A DNA stretch of 64,000 nucleotides from NCBI RefSeq assembly GCF_017654505.1, contig NC_054559.1, positions 3,480,781-3,544,780 on the forward strand. The letters run 5' to 3'. The position numbers and the translations under genes are program-made. Of this stretch, positions 1-11,900 are shown piece by piece (position 1 is the stretch's first letter; the number at the start of each line of letters is the position of its first letter). The notes below the pieces were generated by a model. The model had not been told where the DNA came from and searched no databases. It was given only the letters and a program-made list of their open reading frames with translations. The stretch is from Polyodon spathula (taxonomy: Eukaryota > Chordata > Actinopteri > Acipenseriformes > Polyodontidae).

Positions 1-612
1 AGGCTAACAAGATGCTCGGATACATTGTGAAAAGTGTTGAATTTAAATCAAGGGAAGTAATGTTAAAACTGTACAATGCATTAGTAAGACCTCATCTTGA
101 ATATTGTGTTCAGTTCTGGTCACCTCGCTATAAAAAAGATATTGCTGCTCTAGAAAGAGTGCAAAGAAGAGCGACCAGAATTATTCCGGGCTTAAAAGGC
201 ATGTCATATGCAGACAGGCTAAAAGAATTGAATCTGTTCAGTCTTGAACAAAGAAGACTACGTGGTGACCTAATTCAAGCATTCAAAATTCTAAAAGGTA
301 TTGACAGTGTCGACCCAAGGGACTTTTTCAGCCTGAAAAAAGAAACAAGGACCAGGGGTCACAAATGGAGTTTAGAAAAAGGGGCATTCAGAACAGAAAA
401 TAGGAGACACTTTTTTACACAGAGAATTGTGAGGGTCTGGAATCAACTCCCCAGTAATGTTGTTGAAGCTGACACCCTGGGATCCTTCAAGAAGCTGCTT
501 GATGAGATTTTGGGATCAATAAGCTACTAACAACCAAACGAGCAAGATGGGCCGAATGGCCTCCTCTCGTTTGTAAACTTTCTTATGTTCTTATGTTCTT
601 ATGTTCTTATGC
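1..612 (+). mobile_element. CR1-like LINE, 3' end (copy I)
   Basis: This is the 3' end of a CR1-clade non-LTR retrotransposon that enters from outside the window. It contains the last part of the reverse-transcriptase ORF, a short 3' UTR and a terminal tract of repeated TTCTTATG octamers at about 583-611. Octamer 3' tails are characteristic of CR1 elements. The same sequence recurs in reverse orientation at 22426, 45986 and 47882. The octamer tail joins directly onto the unassigned DNA transposon at 608-612, so this LINE appears to have inserted into that transposon. Confidence 0.9.
12..530 (+). pseudogene. CR1 ORF2 C-terminal fragment
   Basis: The open frame continues from before base 1; the ATG at 12 is internal, not a start. 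The protein is the region downstream of the RT palm and thumb of CR1 ORF2. It contains the family signature LVRPHLEYCVQFWSP near residue 26, a basic stretch ending RRATRIIPG, and LNLFSLEQRRLRGDLI near residue 74. The normal stop lies at 528-530, 51 bases before the octamer tail. No catalytic motif lies within this piece. It is intact over its visible length but can only be a 5'-truncated remnant unless the element extends far beyond the window. Confidence 0.85.
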
Positions 613-2270
613 CTGTTGGGGATCAAGACATACCCTGGGCACCTCATTTCACCTGCGAGCACTGCAAAAAAACTCTGGAAGGTAAGATGGACAATTGTTG
701 CTCGGAATTTTATGTTATAAAATTTGTTAAAAATTTTTTAATTGTAAAAGTTTTTAATTTTAAAATGTTTTACAATTTTCAGTGTTATTGAAAAAATATA
801 TATGAAAAATGTTGCAATAATCTCTTACACATTAGTCATGGGTGAAATAAATGTATTTTTGCAGGATGGTACAGAGGGGAAAAGAGAGCCATGAAGTTCA
901 CTATCCCAAGAATTTGGCGGGAACCCACTGACCACTCAAGCAACTGCTACTTCTGCATGGTGGACCCTTCCAAACGTCGGACTGGCAAGAATGCACCTGC
1001 TATCATGTATCCGGACCTTCCTTCATCCATCACCCCGGTGCTACACTGCCATGAGCTCCCCGTACCCACTCCTCCGGAGAGAGAGCAGCCGTCTTTAGAA
1101 GAGAGCAGCAAGTCAGAGAGCGAGGAAGACGTTGTAGATCCAGATGACAATTTCAGAGGTGGAGCTGAGGAGAGAAACCCATACTACCCCAACCAAAAAG
1201 ACCTCAACGACTGATTAGATCAGAGGAAGCATCACCAACCTTTTTCCAGCTTCTTCACCCATCAAGATGGTTGCTGCTTCTGCCACAATGTGACCAGTCT
1301 GTTCGAGGCAGTCGGAATCGCCTGTAACCAGAATGAGTGTCGCCTCTTCATTGACAGCTCATCCAGGAGCCTCAAAGCCGTGCTGCTCCATAATGGTAAC
1401 AAGTACCCGTCTCTTCCCCTGGCTCACTCGGTGCACCTCAAAGAGGATTACAACAGCATCAAGACCTTGCTGGACGCCTTGAAGTATGATGAGTACGACT
1501 GGGAGGTCATAGGAGACTTCAAAATGGTGGCATTCCTGATGGGTCTCCAAGGCGGTTTTACCAAGTTTCCCTGCTATCTTTGCCTTTGGGACAGCAAGGA
1601 CAGCAAGGACACCAAGGCGCACTACCACAGGCGGGACTGGCCACAGCGGACCGAGTTCTCTGTGGGGAGGAACAACGTCAAGTGGGAGCCACTGGTGGAC
1701 CCCCGGAAGGTGCTGATGCCACCACTGCACATCAAATTGGGCCTTATGAAACAATTTGTCAGAGCTCTAGATAAGGAGTCGGCAGCCTTCAAGTACCTTC
1801 AAGACTTCTTCCCTAAGCTGTCTGAGGTAAAGGTCAAAGCCGGTGTCTTCGTCGGACCACAGATAAAGAAGATCCTGGAGTGCAATGAATTCCCCAAGAA
1901 GCTCACTAGTAAGGAGAAAGCGACTTGGAACAGCTTTGCCGCAGTGGTTCAGGGCTTCCTGAGCAATCACAAGGCCAAAAACTATGTGGAGCTGGTTGAG
2001 ACTCTGGTGAAGAACTACGGCACAATGGGCTGTAGGATGTCCCTCAAAGTCCATATCCTTGATGCTCATCTTGATAAATTCAAGGAGAACATGGGAGCAT
2101 ACTCGGAGGAGCAAGGCGAGCGCTTCCACCAGGATATACTGGACTTTGAATGCCGCTACCAAGGACAGTATGAGAACATGATGGGAGACTACATTTGGGG
2201 GCTGATTTGTGAAAGTGATTTACAGTATAATCGTAAAACTCAAAACTACTCACTTCTAAATCTTTTGTAG
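608..2270 (+). pseudogene. Transposase-like gene with one intron (copy 1)
   Basis: Exon 1 is partial and ends at 681 with a GTAAGA donor. The intron is 682-864 with a TTTTTGCAG acceptor, and exon 2 runs from 865. Exon 2 encodes an acidic Ser/Pro-rich linker, then a core. In order the core has an FIDSSSR motif, VIGDFK, a cysteine pair in FPCYLCLWD, PLHIKLGLMKQF, and near the C-terminus SEEQGERFHQD. The spaced Asp, Asp and Glu residues with a zinc-binding-like CYLC are compatible with a DDE transposase fold; that is inference. A deletion at about 1214-1220, compared with copy 2, removes coding sequence and brings in a stop. The C-terminus is frameshifted before the stop at 2268-2270. The GTG at 1290 is not a real start. 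Not functional. Confidence 0.7.
682..864 (+). other. Predicted spliceosomal intron of transposase copy 1
   Basis: The 183-bp AT-rich segment has a consensus donor (AAG then GTAAGA) and a T-rich acceptor ending GCAG. The same position in copy 2 (15823-15637, minus strand) also has GTAAGA and a TTTTTGTAG acceptor. Removing it joins the cysteine-containing exon 1 in frame to exon 2. Conservation of both boundaries in two copies supports a real intron. Confidence 0.7.
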
Positions 2271-2520
2271 TCATTTTTGTATTACTTTAGTATAAATACA
2301 TGTTAATTTGGATTCATATGTTGTTCATACTTTATGTAAACGAAAAGACACACACTCACCCGTTTTCTCATTGGAAATAGGTAAATTTCAAAATATCACT
2401 GTCCTGGTCACAAAAGCAAAGTTTGTGGGGAATAATAGCCATTTTCTATACTTTTGAGGCATAAGCAATTAGGAAATAACACTTACTACCCAGGAACAAA
2501 AATTGTGTTACATAGTGTTA

Positions 2521-5044
2521 TATTCCAATGGGCGTTTTGATGAATGTGGCAATCGAAGAATATCTTCATCAAATTTCTGATTAAATGGATTCGTTTTACT
2601 CTATATTATCACACCAAAAAGTTTGAACAGTATTAGCAGTTTCGTTCACTCCATTGCGTGATCCATGCATTAAAATCTAGGGTAAACTTGATTTTGATTT
2701 TATTGTAAAATTAAGTGACTATGTGACAAGGGTGCGTGATATGTTATATTTTAATGTATTTTTACCTTACATAGAAATAATGTTAATTTGTCCAGGTTTG
2801 TTTAATTTGTGACAGAGGTGGGAGAATAGAGACCAACCCACCCATAAACAGACAACACCAGCAACGTAATTAAAACAGAAATTTGAGGTATTGAAATAAT
2901 AAAAAAAACTTACTTGCCAAAAAGGCCACTACCTACCAATTAGCTAGGGTAGAAAGTATCAACAAAACAAACTAGGCTATGGCACGAGTGATGGTCTGGT
3001 CCAGTAGATCCCAGGGCTTCTCTACTACGCCTGCCAGGGGAGGCAAGGAAATAAAAATGCTGGCAAAATTTAAAAAAAAAAAATGTAAAAACCATAGGTC
3101 ACTTGTCATCTCCTCTTCCCCTTCTCTACCAAGCTGATACTAAAATGGCCATTTATAAACACACTGAACTAAAATGCCTTGTTAAAACCTATTATAAAAA
3201 TTCCAGTAAGAGCTCATTCTCTGGAAACAATAAAATACTGTTAAAATACTAATAAAAACAATCAGGATAAGACAGGGTTAAAACTAGCATAATGGGAATA
3301 AAATGCCTGTAAGTGCACACTACGAACACCATTTCCCTTTATAAGCTATGGACCTTCTCCTTCTTCAGGGTAGTTCCGGTGCTTCTGTGTCTACAGCCAA
3401 GTCCAGGTCCAAAAGGATTTCCCACACTGCTTCCTCCTGCCCTCTGCTGTGGCTGCAGCTAGTCCACTGCCTCCTCCAGGCCCTTCATCATCAGTCTCCC
3501 AATTGCTTCTCTTATGCTGCTGCTGTATGCCTGCTTATAAAGGGAGTTAGCTCCTCCCCTCAAACCTCCCAACCAATGCACAGTCAGTTCACTAAATTAG
3601 ATCTTTGTACCTGACCCTATGGCAGCTCTTCAACTTGCCTGCACAAACAACTACAGTTCTCAGGAGCCTCTACTCCCAGCAATCCTTGACTTCCTATGGT
3701 CCCCTTCTTACAGCCCCATGCTCCATACACAAACAATTTCTACCATGTGCGGCGTGTCAAAAGAATAAGGTGAGTTCTACTAAAAACAATTATAAACATG
3801 CTCAAAAGTAAGTAAAGAAATCATATAAAGAGTGTAAAACAAGTAAACACACACATACTTATTTACAATGTGACAAAAATAATAATCGTGTTTAACTGGG
3901 GCTTTACAAGGGGGCCAATGTCACTACGTAACACAATGACTAGGTTTCTATAGTTGGGGTACAGTTTTGTAAATCAATTTGGCAATGGTTATTTTAATGT
4001 TACATTTAAGCACAAATCGTTCACCACTTTTAAATTGCACTCAAATTGCCCAAAGTACATATGTCATACATTTTATGAGGTGTGTCTTTGCTCAGAACAA
4101 TAGTGCTGCACCAGCCACAAGCTGCTCCACAGGAAACACAGTTTCCATAAGCTGCTCAGACAGGAAGCACAGTTTCCACAAGCTGCTCAGACAGGAAGTG
4201 CAGGCTTCTTCACAAGCTGCTCAGACAGGAAGTGCAGGCCTCTTCATAGGTGTAGTTAATGTTCCATTGGACCCACATTTTACTCTAAATCATACGCATC
4301 AAATCATATTGCAGCAGCAGGGAGGAAACTATATGACTGGATACGACATATGTCAATATACTGAGCTCATGTGCACAAGGGTTAGCAGCCGCTAAAGACA
4401 GAGAAATATAAAACAACACACTATGGCGTTGGGGGTGAATGCCCTAGATTTGTGAAGAATTTCCAAGGATAAATATCGGGATTTTCTTCCTATGCATTGG
4501 GATGTGGGACATTTCCTCGGAAATTGGGACTGTCCCAATCCTATAGGGACTGTTGGCATGTGTGTTTGCCATGGTGTAATGAATCTCTTCCTAGCAGCCA
4601 ATAAGTTAATAACAATCAGTATTACCTGTACTTACGTCTCCACTACAAAGCTGCTCTTTAGTTGCAGCCCTTGCCTTTCCATTCAATTCAGTGGGTATAC
4701 ATTCCAATTCATTACACATGTTGAAAAGTATTTTCTAAAAATATGATCACCCTTAATTTGTTTATTCTTCAACCATGTTCAATCATTGGTAAACCTTGCT
4801 TGGTAAATGGAATCCCATTCAAACTATTTTCATTGTCAGAGCAAGGTTGTACATCACAGCCAGTCGCAGTTACACAGTACCACAAGTGGGCTCATCTATA
4901 GATGCCCTTAACATCAGCAGCATAGCATGGTTATTAAAGGTTATAATGGTTATTATTAGGGATGCACATGACATTCTCTGGTCAATGATCATTTCTATTA
5001 ATCCAATATGCTGTGGCTCCTACACCAATCAGTGTAGTGTTAAA
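2521..5044. other. Unassigned AT-rich sequence with one GC-richer block
   Basis: No recognisable coding homology. About 3340-3770 is GC-richer. Read on the minus strand it has TATA-like CTTTATAAGC, and on the plus strand ACTACAGTTCTCAGG, close to the Staf/ZNF143-type ACTACAATTCCCA motif. It could therefore be the promoter part of an unrecognised element. The open frames at 3348-3614, 3605-3811, 3979-4395 and 4492-4746 have no recognisable domains and look like chance ORFs. Confidence 0.4.
4115..4244. repeat. Minisatellite, about 31-34 bp unit, four copies
   Basis: Four head-to-tail units share the core AAGCTGCTCAGACAGGAAG. They begin near 4115, 4146, 4177 and 4211. The first unit is the most diverged (CTCCACAGGAAAC), and the last two are almost identical. 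Confidence 0.8.
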
Positions 5045-5073
5045 AACTGTTAGCTTATACAATAACTGGAACA

Positions 5074-6634
5074 TTAATTTGGATCTTTATTTTTTTTCAA
5101 TAATAGTGAGATTAAGGCTGTATTTTGGTACCAATGAAAAGAGCTTGTTTCAATAGTGTAGTTTATAGAGTTCAATATAACAGGACCAGCTATATCCCAT
5201 ATTGCTAGCAAGAACTCAGGGGGGAGGCCATCTAAGCCTGGAGACTTATACTTTTGCATAGATTTAATTCCCTGTTTTAATTCTTCTAAGAAAATAGGTG
5301 CATCAATAAGATTACTTTGATCAGGATCCAGTTTAGGTAGATTTAGTTTGCTTAGAAATTTTTTACAAGCAGCGTGATCTGTAATGGTCTCTGATGTATA
5401 TAATTTGGAATAGTATTCTTGAAATGTTTTATTAATTTCTTTGGGTTTTGTAACCAATACATTATTTACAGTTTTAATCATGCTAATTGCTTTCATTATG
5501 GTATAGTCTCAGAGCCAGTAATCTATTAGGTCTTTCCCCGTGGTAATAATAATTTTGCTTGGTGCGAAGAATGAGGAATTCTGCTTGCGACAACGTCATG
5601 GCTTTAAATTCAGTTTTGAGAATATTTTATTGTTTTGCTCTATCATCAGAAAAAGCCTGCTTCTGTCCTTTCTCTAAAATTTGAATTTGGGTTTCAAGGT
5701 TAATAATTTGTTTGTTTCTAGAGGTGAGTATATGGGAAGAAAATGCAGTGGAATTACCTCTCAGAAAACACTTAGCAACTTCCCAAAGAACCTGAGGATT
5801 CTTAGCAGAACTGAGATTAAATTTAATAAATTCTTGTAGTTTATTATTAAGTTGTGTTATAAACTCTGAATTTTGTAAAAGATAAGTATTAAAATGCCAT
5901 CTCTGTGCACATGGAGGGCGTATTGTAGGTAATATATTACACAGTACAGGGGAATGATCCGAAATTAATATTGGCAGTATGTCAATTTTTGTCACATATT
6001 CAATAAATGTAGATGAGGTAAGAATATAGTCAATCCGAGAATAGGTTTTGTGTCAAGCAGAAAAGAAGATGTAGTCCCTTGCATTATCATTCTTAAAATG
6101 CCAAATATACCGCAAATTAGTATCTCTAATAAAATGATTAAAAACCACTGACGAATTCAAACAATCATCAGCTGAATTGGGATTAGATCGATCTAAAACC
6201 GGATTACTTACTGCATTGAAATCTCCTCCTATTATTAACTGGCGCTCGGAGAACTCTAGACAAGCATTCGCTATACCAGGAAGAAAGTTAATATCATTGT
6301 CATTAGGGGCATAAACAGAAACAAAAGCAAATTTAACATTGTTCAAGGAACCTAGAAAATAAACAAAACCCCCTGAGTCGTCACCCCCAGATCCTTCAAC
6401 AGAAAGTTTTAGTTTCTTATTTTCCAATATAAGAACTCCCTTATTTTATTAGTTGCAGAAGAGTATGCTGCAACACGAAAGTGTTTATTTTGAAAGCGGT
6501 GAATGTTCTCAGATTTAAGATGAGATTAATGCAATCGATATCCTTTTACGGTGCAAAAAATCTACACACTTTGTACATTTAACAGGAGTATTTAAGCCAC
6601 GGACGTTCCAAGATAGAATATTAATGTCAGCCAT
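5074..6634 (-). pseudogene. L1/Tx1 ORF2: endonuclease and RT start
   Basis: The likely start is the ATG at 6634, which opens MADINILSWNVRGLN, the classic N-terminal strand of the endonuclease/exonuclease/phosphatase fold. Further down, IIGGDFNAV (near 6240) is the Asp-x-Asn motif and ISDHSPV (near 5965) the catalytic SDH motif. The 5496-5074 segment has KSMQKYKSPGLDGLPPEF, the start of an L1 RT. It then stops near NTALISLLLKKNKDP before motifs A to C. Frameshifts and stops separate these blocks (for example the stop just after residue 39). It would nick target DNA and reverse-transcribe its own RNA if intact; this copy cannot. Confidence 0.8.
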
Positions 6635-7234
6635 CAGCCATTTTCGTTTGATCAGCAAATGAAAACCTCTCTCTCAGGAAAACAAACAAAATTCAGACAG
6701 ACATAGGGTGTATTCTACTAGTTGCAGCAAAGAGCACATTATGTGAAAAGATCATATACCAGTTAAAATAGATATTGGACAGATATGGTATGCAAAACAG
6801 TACAATATAATTATAAGCAAGCACTGGCAAATAGAACAACAATAAAGAACAGATTTGTAGAAAGTCAACACTGAGACATATTAACAATAAATACAAGACA
6901 GTCAGCAGAGAGGTAGAAATTACTCTCTTATGTGCCAAAAACATAAAACTTTGCTGATTTGTGACCCCTCAACACAGCAAGGTAAAACTCTGATCTCTAA
7001 ATCCCCGCCCTGACTCCAAGTCAACCACAAGACAAAAAATATCTGTATATCGGCTTATTATTTTTTAACCTTATACACCTAGTCCCAAAGAAAAAAAAAA
7101 AAAAAAAGCACTTTACAGTATAGCACAAATGCAACCACATTAACAAATAATTTGTCAATAAGCAATGAGCAATCTATAATGTCAGTGCTGTCAAACCCTA
7201 AGTCCCGGGTTAACTTCAGACATTGCTTCATAGT

Positions 7235-8086
7235 TCAGATCCCTTGCTGAGTTGTGTCCATTGCTGAAATATGACCCCCAGACTCCAAAGAGACTGCAAA
7301 ATCTTCAATTTCCATAAGTGTTTTAAATAGCCAGTGTTTCCCCCTATGAAACATCTTAACCAGAGCTGGATAAATCAGAAAAGACTTGATCCCCTTCTGA
7401 ATCAGACGTTTCCTGGCTTGCGCCATGTCCCATCTCTTCTGAGCTGTGACATTGCTGTAATCCGGGAAAAAGCGAAGTGAACAGCCACCGTGCTGCAGGG
7501 TGGAGCTGGTCTGAGCTCCAGCGAGAATGGCCTGGCAGTCGTTGTAACGCAGCAGCTTGAAAATAAAGGTGCGCGGCCTATTTCTACGGCCTTCCTTTCT
7601 GCTGTAGATGCGGTGGGCTCTTTTGATCTCAATAGATCTGCCCTCCAAAGCAGGAAGCCATTTAGGAAGATTACGTTGGAGGAATTTGATAGGGTCATCC
7701 TTCTCTTCGCCCTCGTCTAACCCAACAAGCCTTAGATTATTTTGGTGCTGTTTGTCCTAGTACTGGACCAGTTTCTCCTGCAATCTATCAACAGTGAGTC
7801 TGGTTTCAGCTGACTCCTGTTTGACCGCCCGAACAGTTACCTGCATATTGTCAAACTTAGAAGTAAATGGTTTCAAATCCTTTTCCAAGGATCCGAGCCT
7901 CTCCGTTAAACCGTGAAGTTTTTCCCGAATCACTTGTCTCATTAGGGGCTGCAAATCCCCGAGTTGTTGTTTCAGCAAATCTGCAACGGTAGCACGCAGC
8001 TGTGACTTGCGGAGGTCGTTACTCATATCCTTTAACTTTTTCTTTAATGGTGAGGAGCTCATGTCTTTATCACATTTCATTGCCAT
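7235..8086 (-). pseudogene. L1/Tx1 ORF1 RNA-binding protein, one nonsense codon
   Basis: One reading frame of 283 codons runs from the ATG at 8086 to a stop at 7235-7237. It is broken only by a TAG just upstream of 7757 (after LVQY). The N-terminal 110 residues are Lys/Leu-rich with a heptad-like pattern (LTERLGSLEKDLKPF...), expected of the ORF1 coiled-coil trimer. Next comes NNLRLVGLDEGEEKDD, then RPRTFIFKLLRY and FFPDYSNVTAQKRWDMAQ, typical of the ORF1 RRM and C-terminal domain. ORF1 proteins of this class coat LINE RNA. The frame upstream and downstream of the stop is the same, so a single substitution broke it. Confidence 0.8.
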
Positions 8087-8100
8087 CTCCGATATTTTAT

Positions 8101-8704
8101 AATAACTTTTATCGAATTAAGTGGCTGAAAAATGCCCAGATAAAGTTTAAAGGAAAAAAATAACTGCCGGGTGGAAGGGAATAGCAAACTCAGGCATCCA
8201 TTCCTGTCTCAGGTCATGAGATCTCCTGCAACACTTTTTATAAAGGTACCTACACCTTTCTGAAGCCCACCCTTCAATGTTGTTGTATCTCCCAAAGTGA
8301 TCAAAGAAATCCGACCTTTACTGGCAATAAGCCCCCCAGTATCTGTTCAAACAGATCGCACGACATGAGCGAGAAGCGGTTTGCCTTTGTGAACTCAGAG
8401 TACCTGCGGTGCTGAGTTGTAGTCTTGTATGGGGCCAGAAGCGTGGAGTTGTGGTGCATTCCACCCCCATGTTGAGGTGGACCAAGGAAAATTATCATGG
8501 CTGATAGTACTTGGTTGAACCAAGGTAAAACAATATGGTTTACATGTGATATTTGTGTTTGTAGTTACTATAACACCTTTGATTCTGATATTGACAGAAT
8601 TAGGCGAAGTACATTAATATAGTAGAGGTTTTAATCTTGACATCTTCTGTTGATTGATTAATCATCTGATCTACAATGAATTAATCAATTAATCACATCT
8701 GCTA
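8101..8704. other. Possible LINE 5' UTR and flank
   Basis: This lies immediately upstream of the L1/Tx1 ORF1 start. The GC content is moderate to about 8510 and then drops. The first 400 bp may be the LINE 5' UTR, but I have no second copy to set the boundary. Nothing else is recognised. Confidence 0.35.
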
Positions 8705-9175
8705 GTGATATGAAATTATACAGAAAGACAATTAAAATCACAATCACAATCAATATTACATTCACAACCATAATCACAATCAATATGACAATCACAATCA
8801 CAACCACAGCCACAATCAGAATTACAATCACAACCACAATCACAACCTCAATCACAACGACAATCACAATCAATATTACAATCACAACCACAATCACATT
8901 ATTACAATCACAATCACAACCACAATCACAATCAATATTAGTCACAACCACAACCACAATCAATATTACAATCACAATCAATATTACAATCACAATCACA
9001 ACCACAATCACAATCAATATTACAATCACAACCAAAACACAACCACAACCACTATCAATTTTACAATCACAACCGCAACCACAATCACAATCATAACCAT
9101 AATCACAATCACAATCACAATCACAATCAAAACCACAATCACAATCCTAACCACAATCACAACCACATCACAAAT
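8705..9175. repeat. AATCAC-type satellite, about 470 bp
   Basis: Nearly pure hexamer-based array: AATCAC and AACCAC units in varying order, with interspersed ATCAATATTACA dodecamers that recur about ten times. There are no G residues on the plus strand over long runs. Strand bias is therefore extreme. Long open frames on both strands (for example 8710-9096 plus, 8685-9035 minus) are artefacts of the array. Confidence 0.95.
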
Positions 9176-9180
9176 TTTCA

Positions 9181-9654
9181 GTTTCACCGCAGCACTTTGT
9201 CCCTGCATGTGGCTGGACATTATTTACATGAACAAATTAGCCACATTTCTTCCTGTGAAGGGCCCTGTTCTTTCAATTGCAGATTTTGCTTTAATGTATT
9301 TAATTTAGTTACTGTATTCAATGCAGTTTATGAGTTTCAAAGGGACATTTTAGAACCGGTTATCAGTAATTGATTCACCAAGTAGCTAAAGATATACTTA
9401 AGTTAAATAATTTCTTCATTCTAAATAGGGTGGATCCAAATTTGTATTCCAATCTGATAATTTACCCCCTGAATTCAATAATTAAAATGGGATTTTACAT
9501 GACATCTTGAAAAGAGATAACACTATTAGAATCAGTATGTATTGTTTGCACTGTATAATGGGGCATTATCTTTTGCCACACAGTTGTTAGGATCAGTAAT
9601 CACTACCATGTATGATATGGGTGTGAGAGTGGAAGCATGGATAAGCAGATTCGT
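9181..9654. other. No recognisable feature
   Basis: AT-rich sequence between the satellite and the CR1 relic. I see no coding homology, repeat or structural signal in it. Confidence 0.5.
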
Positions 9655-9960
9655 AAGAATCTAAGAACATAAGAAAATGTGTGAATGAGAGACGGTTATG
9701 GTGCACATCTATGCTCAGCCGGTTCCTAATAACTGACAGATCTCAATACTTTGTCAAGCTGGGTCTTAAAGTGATCGCAGTAATTGAGCATCAACAGCAA
9801 TGCTAGGTAACCCGTTCCATATCCTCACCACTCTGTGTGTAAAGAAGTGTCTCCTTCCCCCAGTCCTAAGTCAACTGTGGTCCTGGTTTCTGGACCTGGT
9901 TTAGTCTGGTTGCTCTACATTGGATTCTAAGGCCACAATGTCCCTTTGGTGCTGTGGTGA
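9655..9960 (-). mobile_element. Old CR1 3'-end relic
   Basis: It begins with TAAGAACATAAG, the reverse complement of the CR1 octamer tail. It then follows the order seen at 46000-46200: a tract matching the 3' UTR, AGTTGGGTCTTAAA-like sequence, and CCATATCCTCACCACTCTGTGTGTAAAGAAGTGTCTCC. Divergence from the young copies is high, and no open frame remains. Confidence 0.7.
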
Positions 9961-11900
9961 GCCAGTGCATTATACAACCTCCTTTGATTTGTACTACAGT
10001 TTATAATAATACACAATGCTATAGTTTATACCCAGAAAGACAGTATTTCTCTTTGCTTTTTAAGGAAAGTTTGCACAGTTCTTCCGTTCACATCAAATGA
10101 AAGCAACACATCAATTTATCTGGAGAACATGTGGTTGGTTAGGGTCCTTTTAACTGAATGGCATCACTTTAATTCACAGGCGACTGTTGTTAAAATTAGC
10201 TTCCAGTTGTCACTGTATGTTATCTCGCTATAAAACAGCCCAGCCTGACTGCACAGCACAAGAATGGGTGTCCTTGTCAAAACAGGTTCACGAGTGGCTT
10301 TCAGGAAGCACCTAATTAGCACAACTTCATTAAAACAGCAGTTATGACAGTCAACAGCACTTTTTATGTTTTGAACTATGGCCTGCAATTATTTTATGAA
10401 CTGCTCAAGGTAATATACACACAAATATACACACATTCTGACAGAAATGTTTGTGAAAAAATAAGAAACAAATGAACCACAAATGTAGTGGGCCTCACAC
10501 AGCAATTTGCCTTGGCTCCAACAATTGTCAAGACCCATCAACGGCTCTTGGGAAATGGCCAACAGATGCTCTTCAAGAAGACATTTTTATCTGACTTGGC
10601 CTGAATTATAAAAGTATTAATAGTCAAATATAAATTCTCCAAGGACCCCTTCATTGATAATACTTAATGAAATGGCAGCATGATAAAACAAAATGTATTA
10701 TATCTCTCTTCATGAACTTCATTTGGAGATAGTTAGGAGCTTAAATGTTACAAGGAAGAAAGAAATTAAGTGTACCTTGTAAATGATGTGCTCAGCAGCC
10801 CCAGAGCAGAATGCTTGTGAAGCATGCGTGTTTGTGAAGCGTGTGTGTTTGTGAAGCATGTGGTTTCATATGGATGGAAGTGCAGGTTCCGATTCATTAA
10901 CATATAAATGATATTCTAGAACATTAGTAAATGGGTTTTTTAAGGATTCCAACAGTTTTTTTTTTACATATAATGCACATACAAAGTAAAGTATATTTTG
11001 TACAGTATTACAAAACTGTATGCTCAGAAATAGAGCACCAGACCTTCATTACCAAACAGGAAATGTCTTTAAAGTGACACTTGAATTTCTGGTATTTCTA
11101 TTATTATTATTGTTGATTTTACCAGGAAGTCACTTGAACTTGTCTTTTACAAGTAACACCTGGACAAATACACATCACACACATCACCCCATTTAAAAGA
11201 GGAAAACCCCAAGGCTGCTATGTGTGTGCACCTTTAATTAAAGCACGGTGTACATCAGGAAGTACTTTCTGTGCTTACAATCATAGCAAGTTTAAACTCC
11301 AGGACAAGGGAGCAACTTAACTAAAAGTTGTTGTTTTTTTTTCTGTTTGTACCTTAGGAACTGAACAATTCAGAAATGACAGAGAGTTTATAAGTACTGC
11401 TACTATTTGTTACCAAATCATCGATGGCACCCAGAATGGCTTTGTAGACAGATTCCAGCGCTCCGTTCTGCAAGATGAGTTTATGGGTTCTGGAATACCT
11501 TTTACTAGTGTGACATTAGTTTATTCTTTTAAAACAATATGTATGAAAACTATTTTATTTTATATAGCAGGAACAAATCGCTATTTGTTATGTTGCTTCC
11601 CTGGAACATATTATTTGCAGTTGTATGTTGTAAAGTAGGACAGTTTGGAGTGAGGCACGTAGTCTGGTGCTCTGGTAGATTGGCAGGGCAGTAGGGGCTT
11701 TGGTGCGATTCCCTTGTGCTCTAGTGTTTGTAACTGCAACTTGGCTTTAAAGAAAACAAATAAATAAACAAGTGCATGGAACAGTGATTGTGTCTAACAG
11801 TCCTGTTTTGTATGTGAACCTCAAACACCACGTCTACCTCCGAAGAGACTTGTATCTAGGCTTACACTAGGGAAAATAGAAGCTGTCCTTTTGTAATGCC
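9961..11900. other. AT-rich sequence without recognised genes
   Basis: Nothing with coding homology. A short GTGAAGCATG-type tandem motif occurs at about 10815-10860. The stretch near 11110-11180 (ACCAGGAAGTCACTTGAAC...) resembles a common fish interspersed-repeat end, but I cannot name it. The rest looks single copy within the window. Confidence 0.5.

Larger units (their letters stand above)
608..2520 (+). mobile_element. Intron-containing DNA transposon, superfamily unassigned, copy 1
   Basis: The span matches the reverse complement of 14081-16312 over nearly all its length. It carries a transposase-like gene and one terminal inverted repeat (about 2375-2520) that ends at ACATAGTGTTA. The 5' portion, with the other terminal repeat, has been displaced by the CR1 element ending at 612. 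The terminal repeat here matches both inverted ends of copy 2, which makes this a cut-and-paste type element. I recognise the protein as one seen widely in fish and invertebrate genomes as an uncharacterised protein, but I cannot name its superfamily with confidence. Confidence 0.75.
5045..8100 (-). mobile_element. L1/Tx1-like LINE, decayed, 3' truncated
   Basis: Reading from 8100 down, the order is a coiled-coil ORF1 (8086-7235), an inter-ORF stretch of about 600 bp, then ORF2 with an apurinic-type endonuclease (6634-5627) and the first RT segments (5496-5074). That order and the ORF1 type identify an L1-clade LINE (fish L1/Tx1). The similarity stops within the RT at about 5045, so the catalytic palm, C-terminus and 3' UTR are missing. 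ORF2 has many frame breaks, which indicates an old copy. A piece of the missing C-terminal region of this element class lies at 18950-19341. Confidence 0.8.

Noticed and set aside
8685..9220. Long Val/Ile-rich or Thr-rich ORFs on both strands
   Set aside because: They are produced by the AATCAC satellite and have no start context, domains or composition of a real protein.
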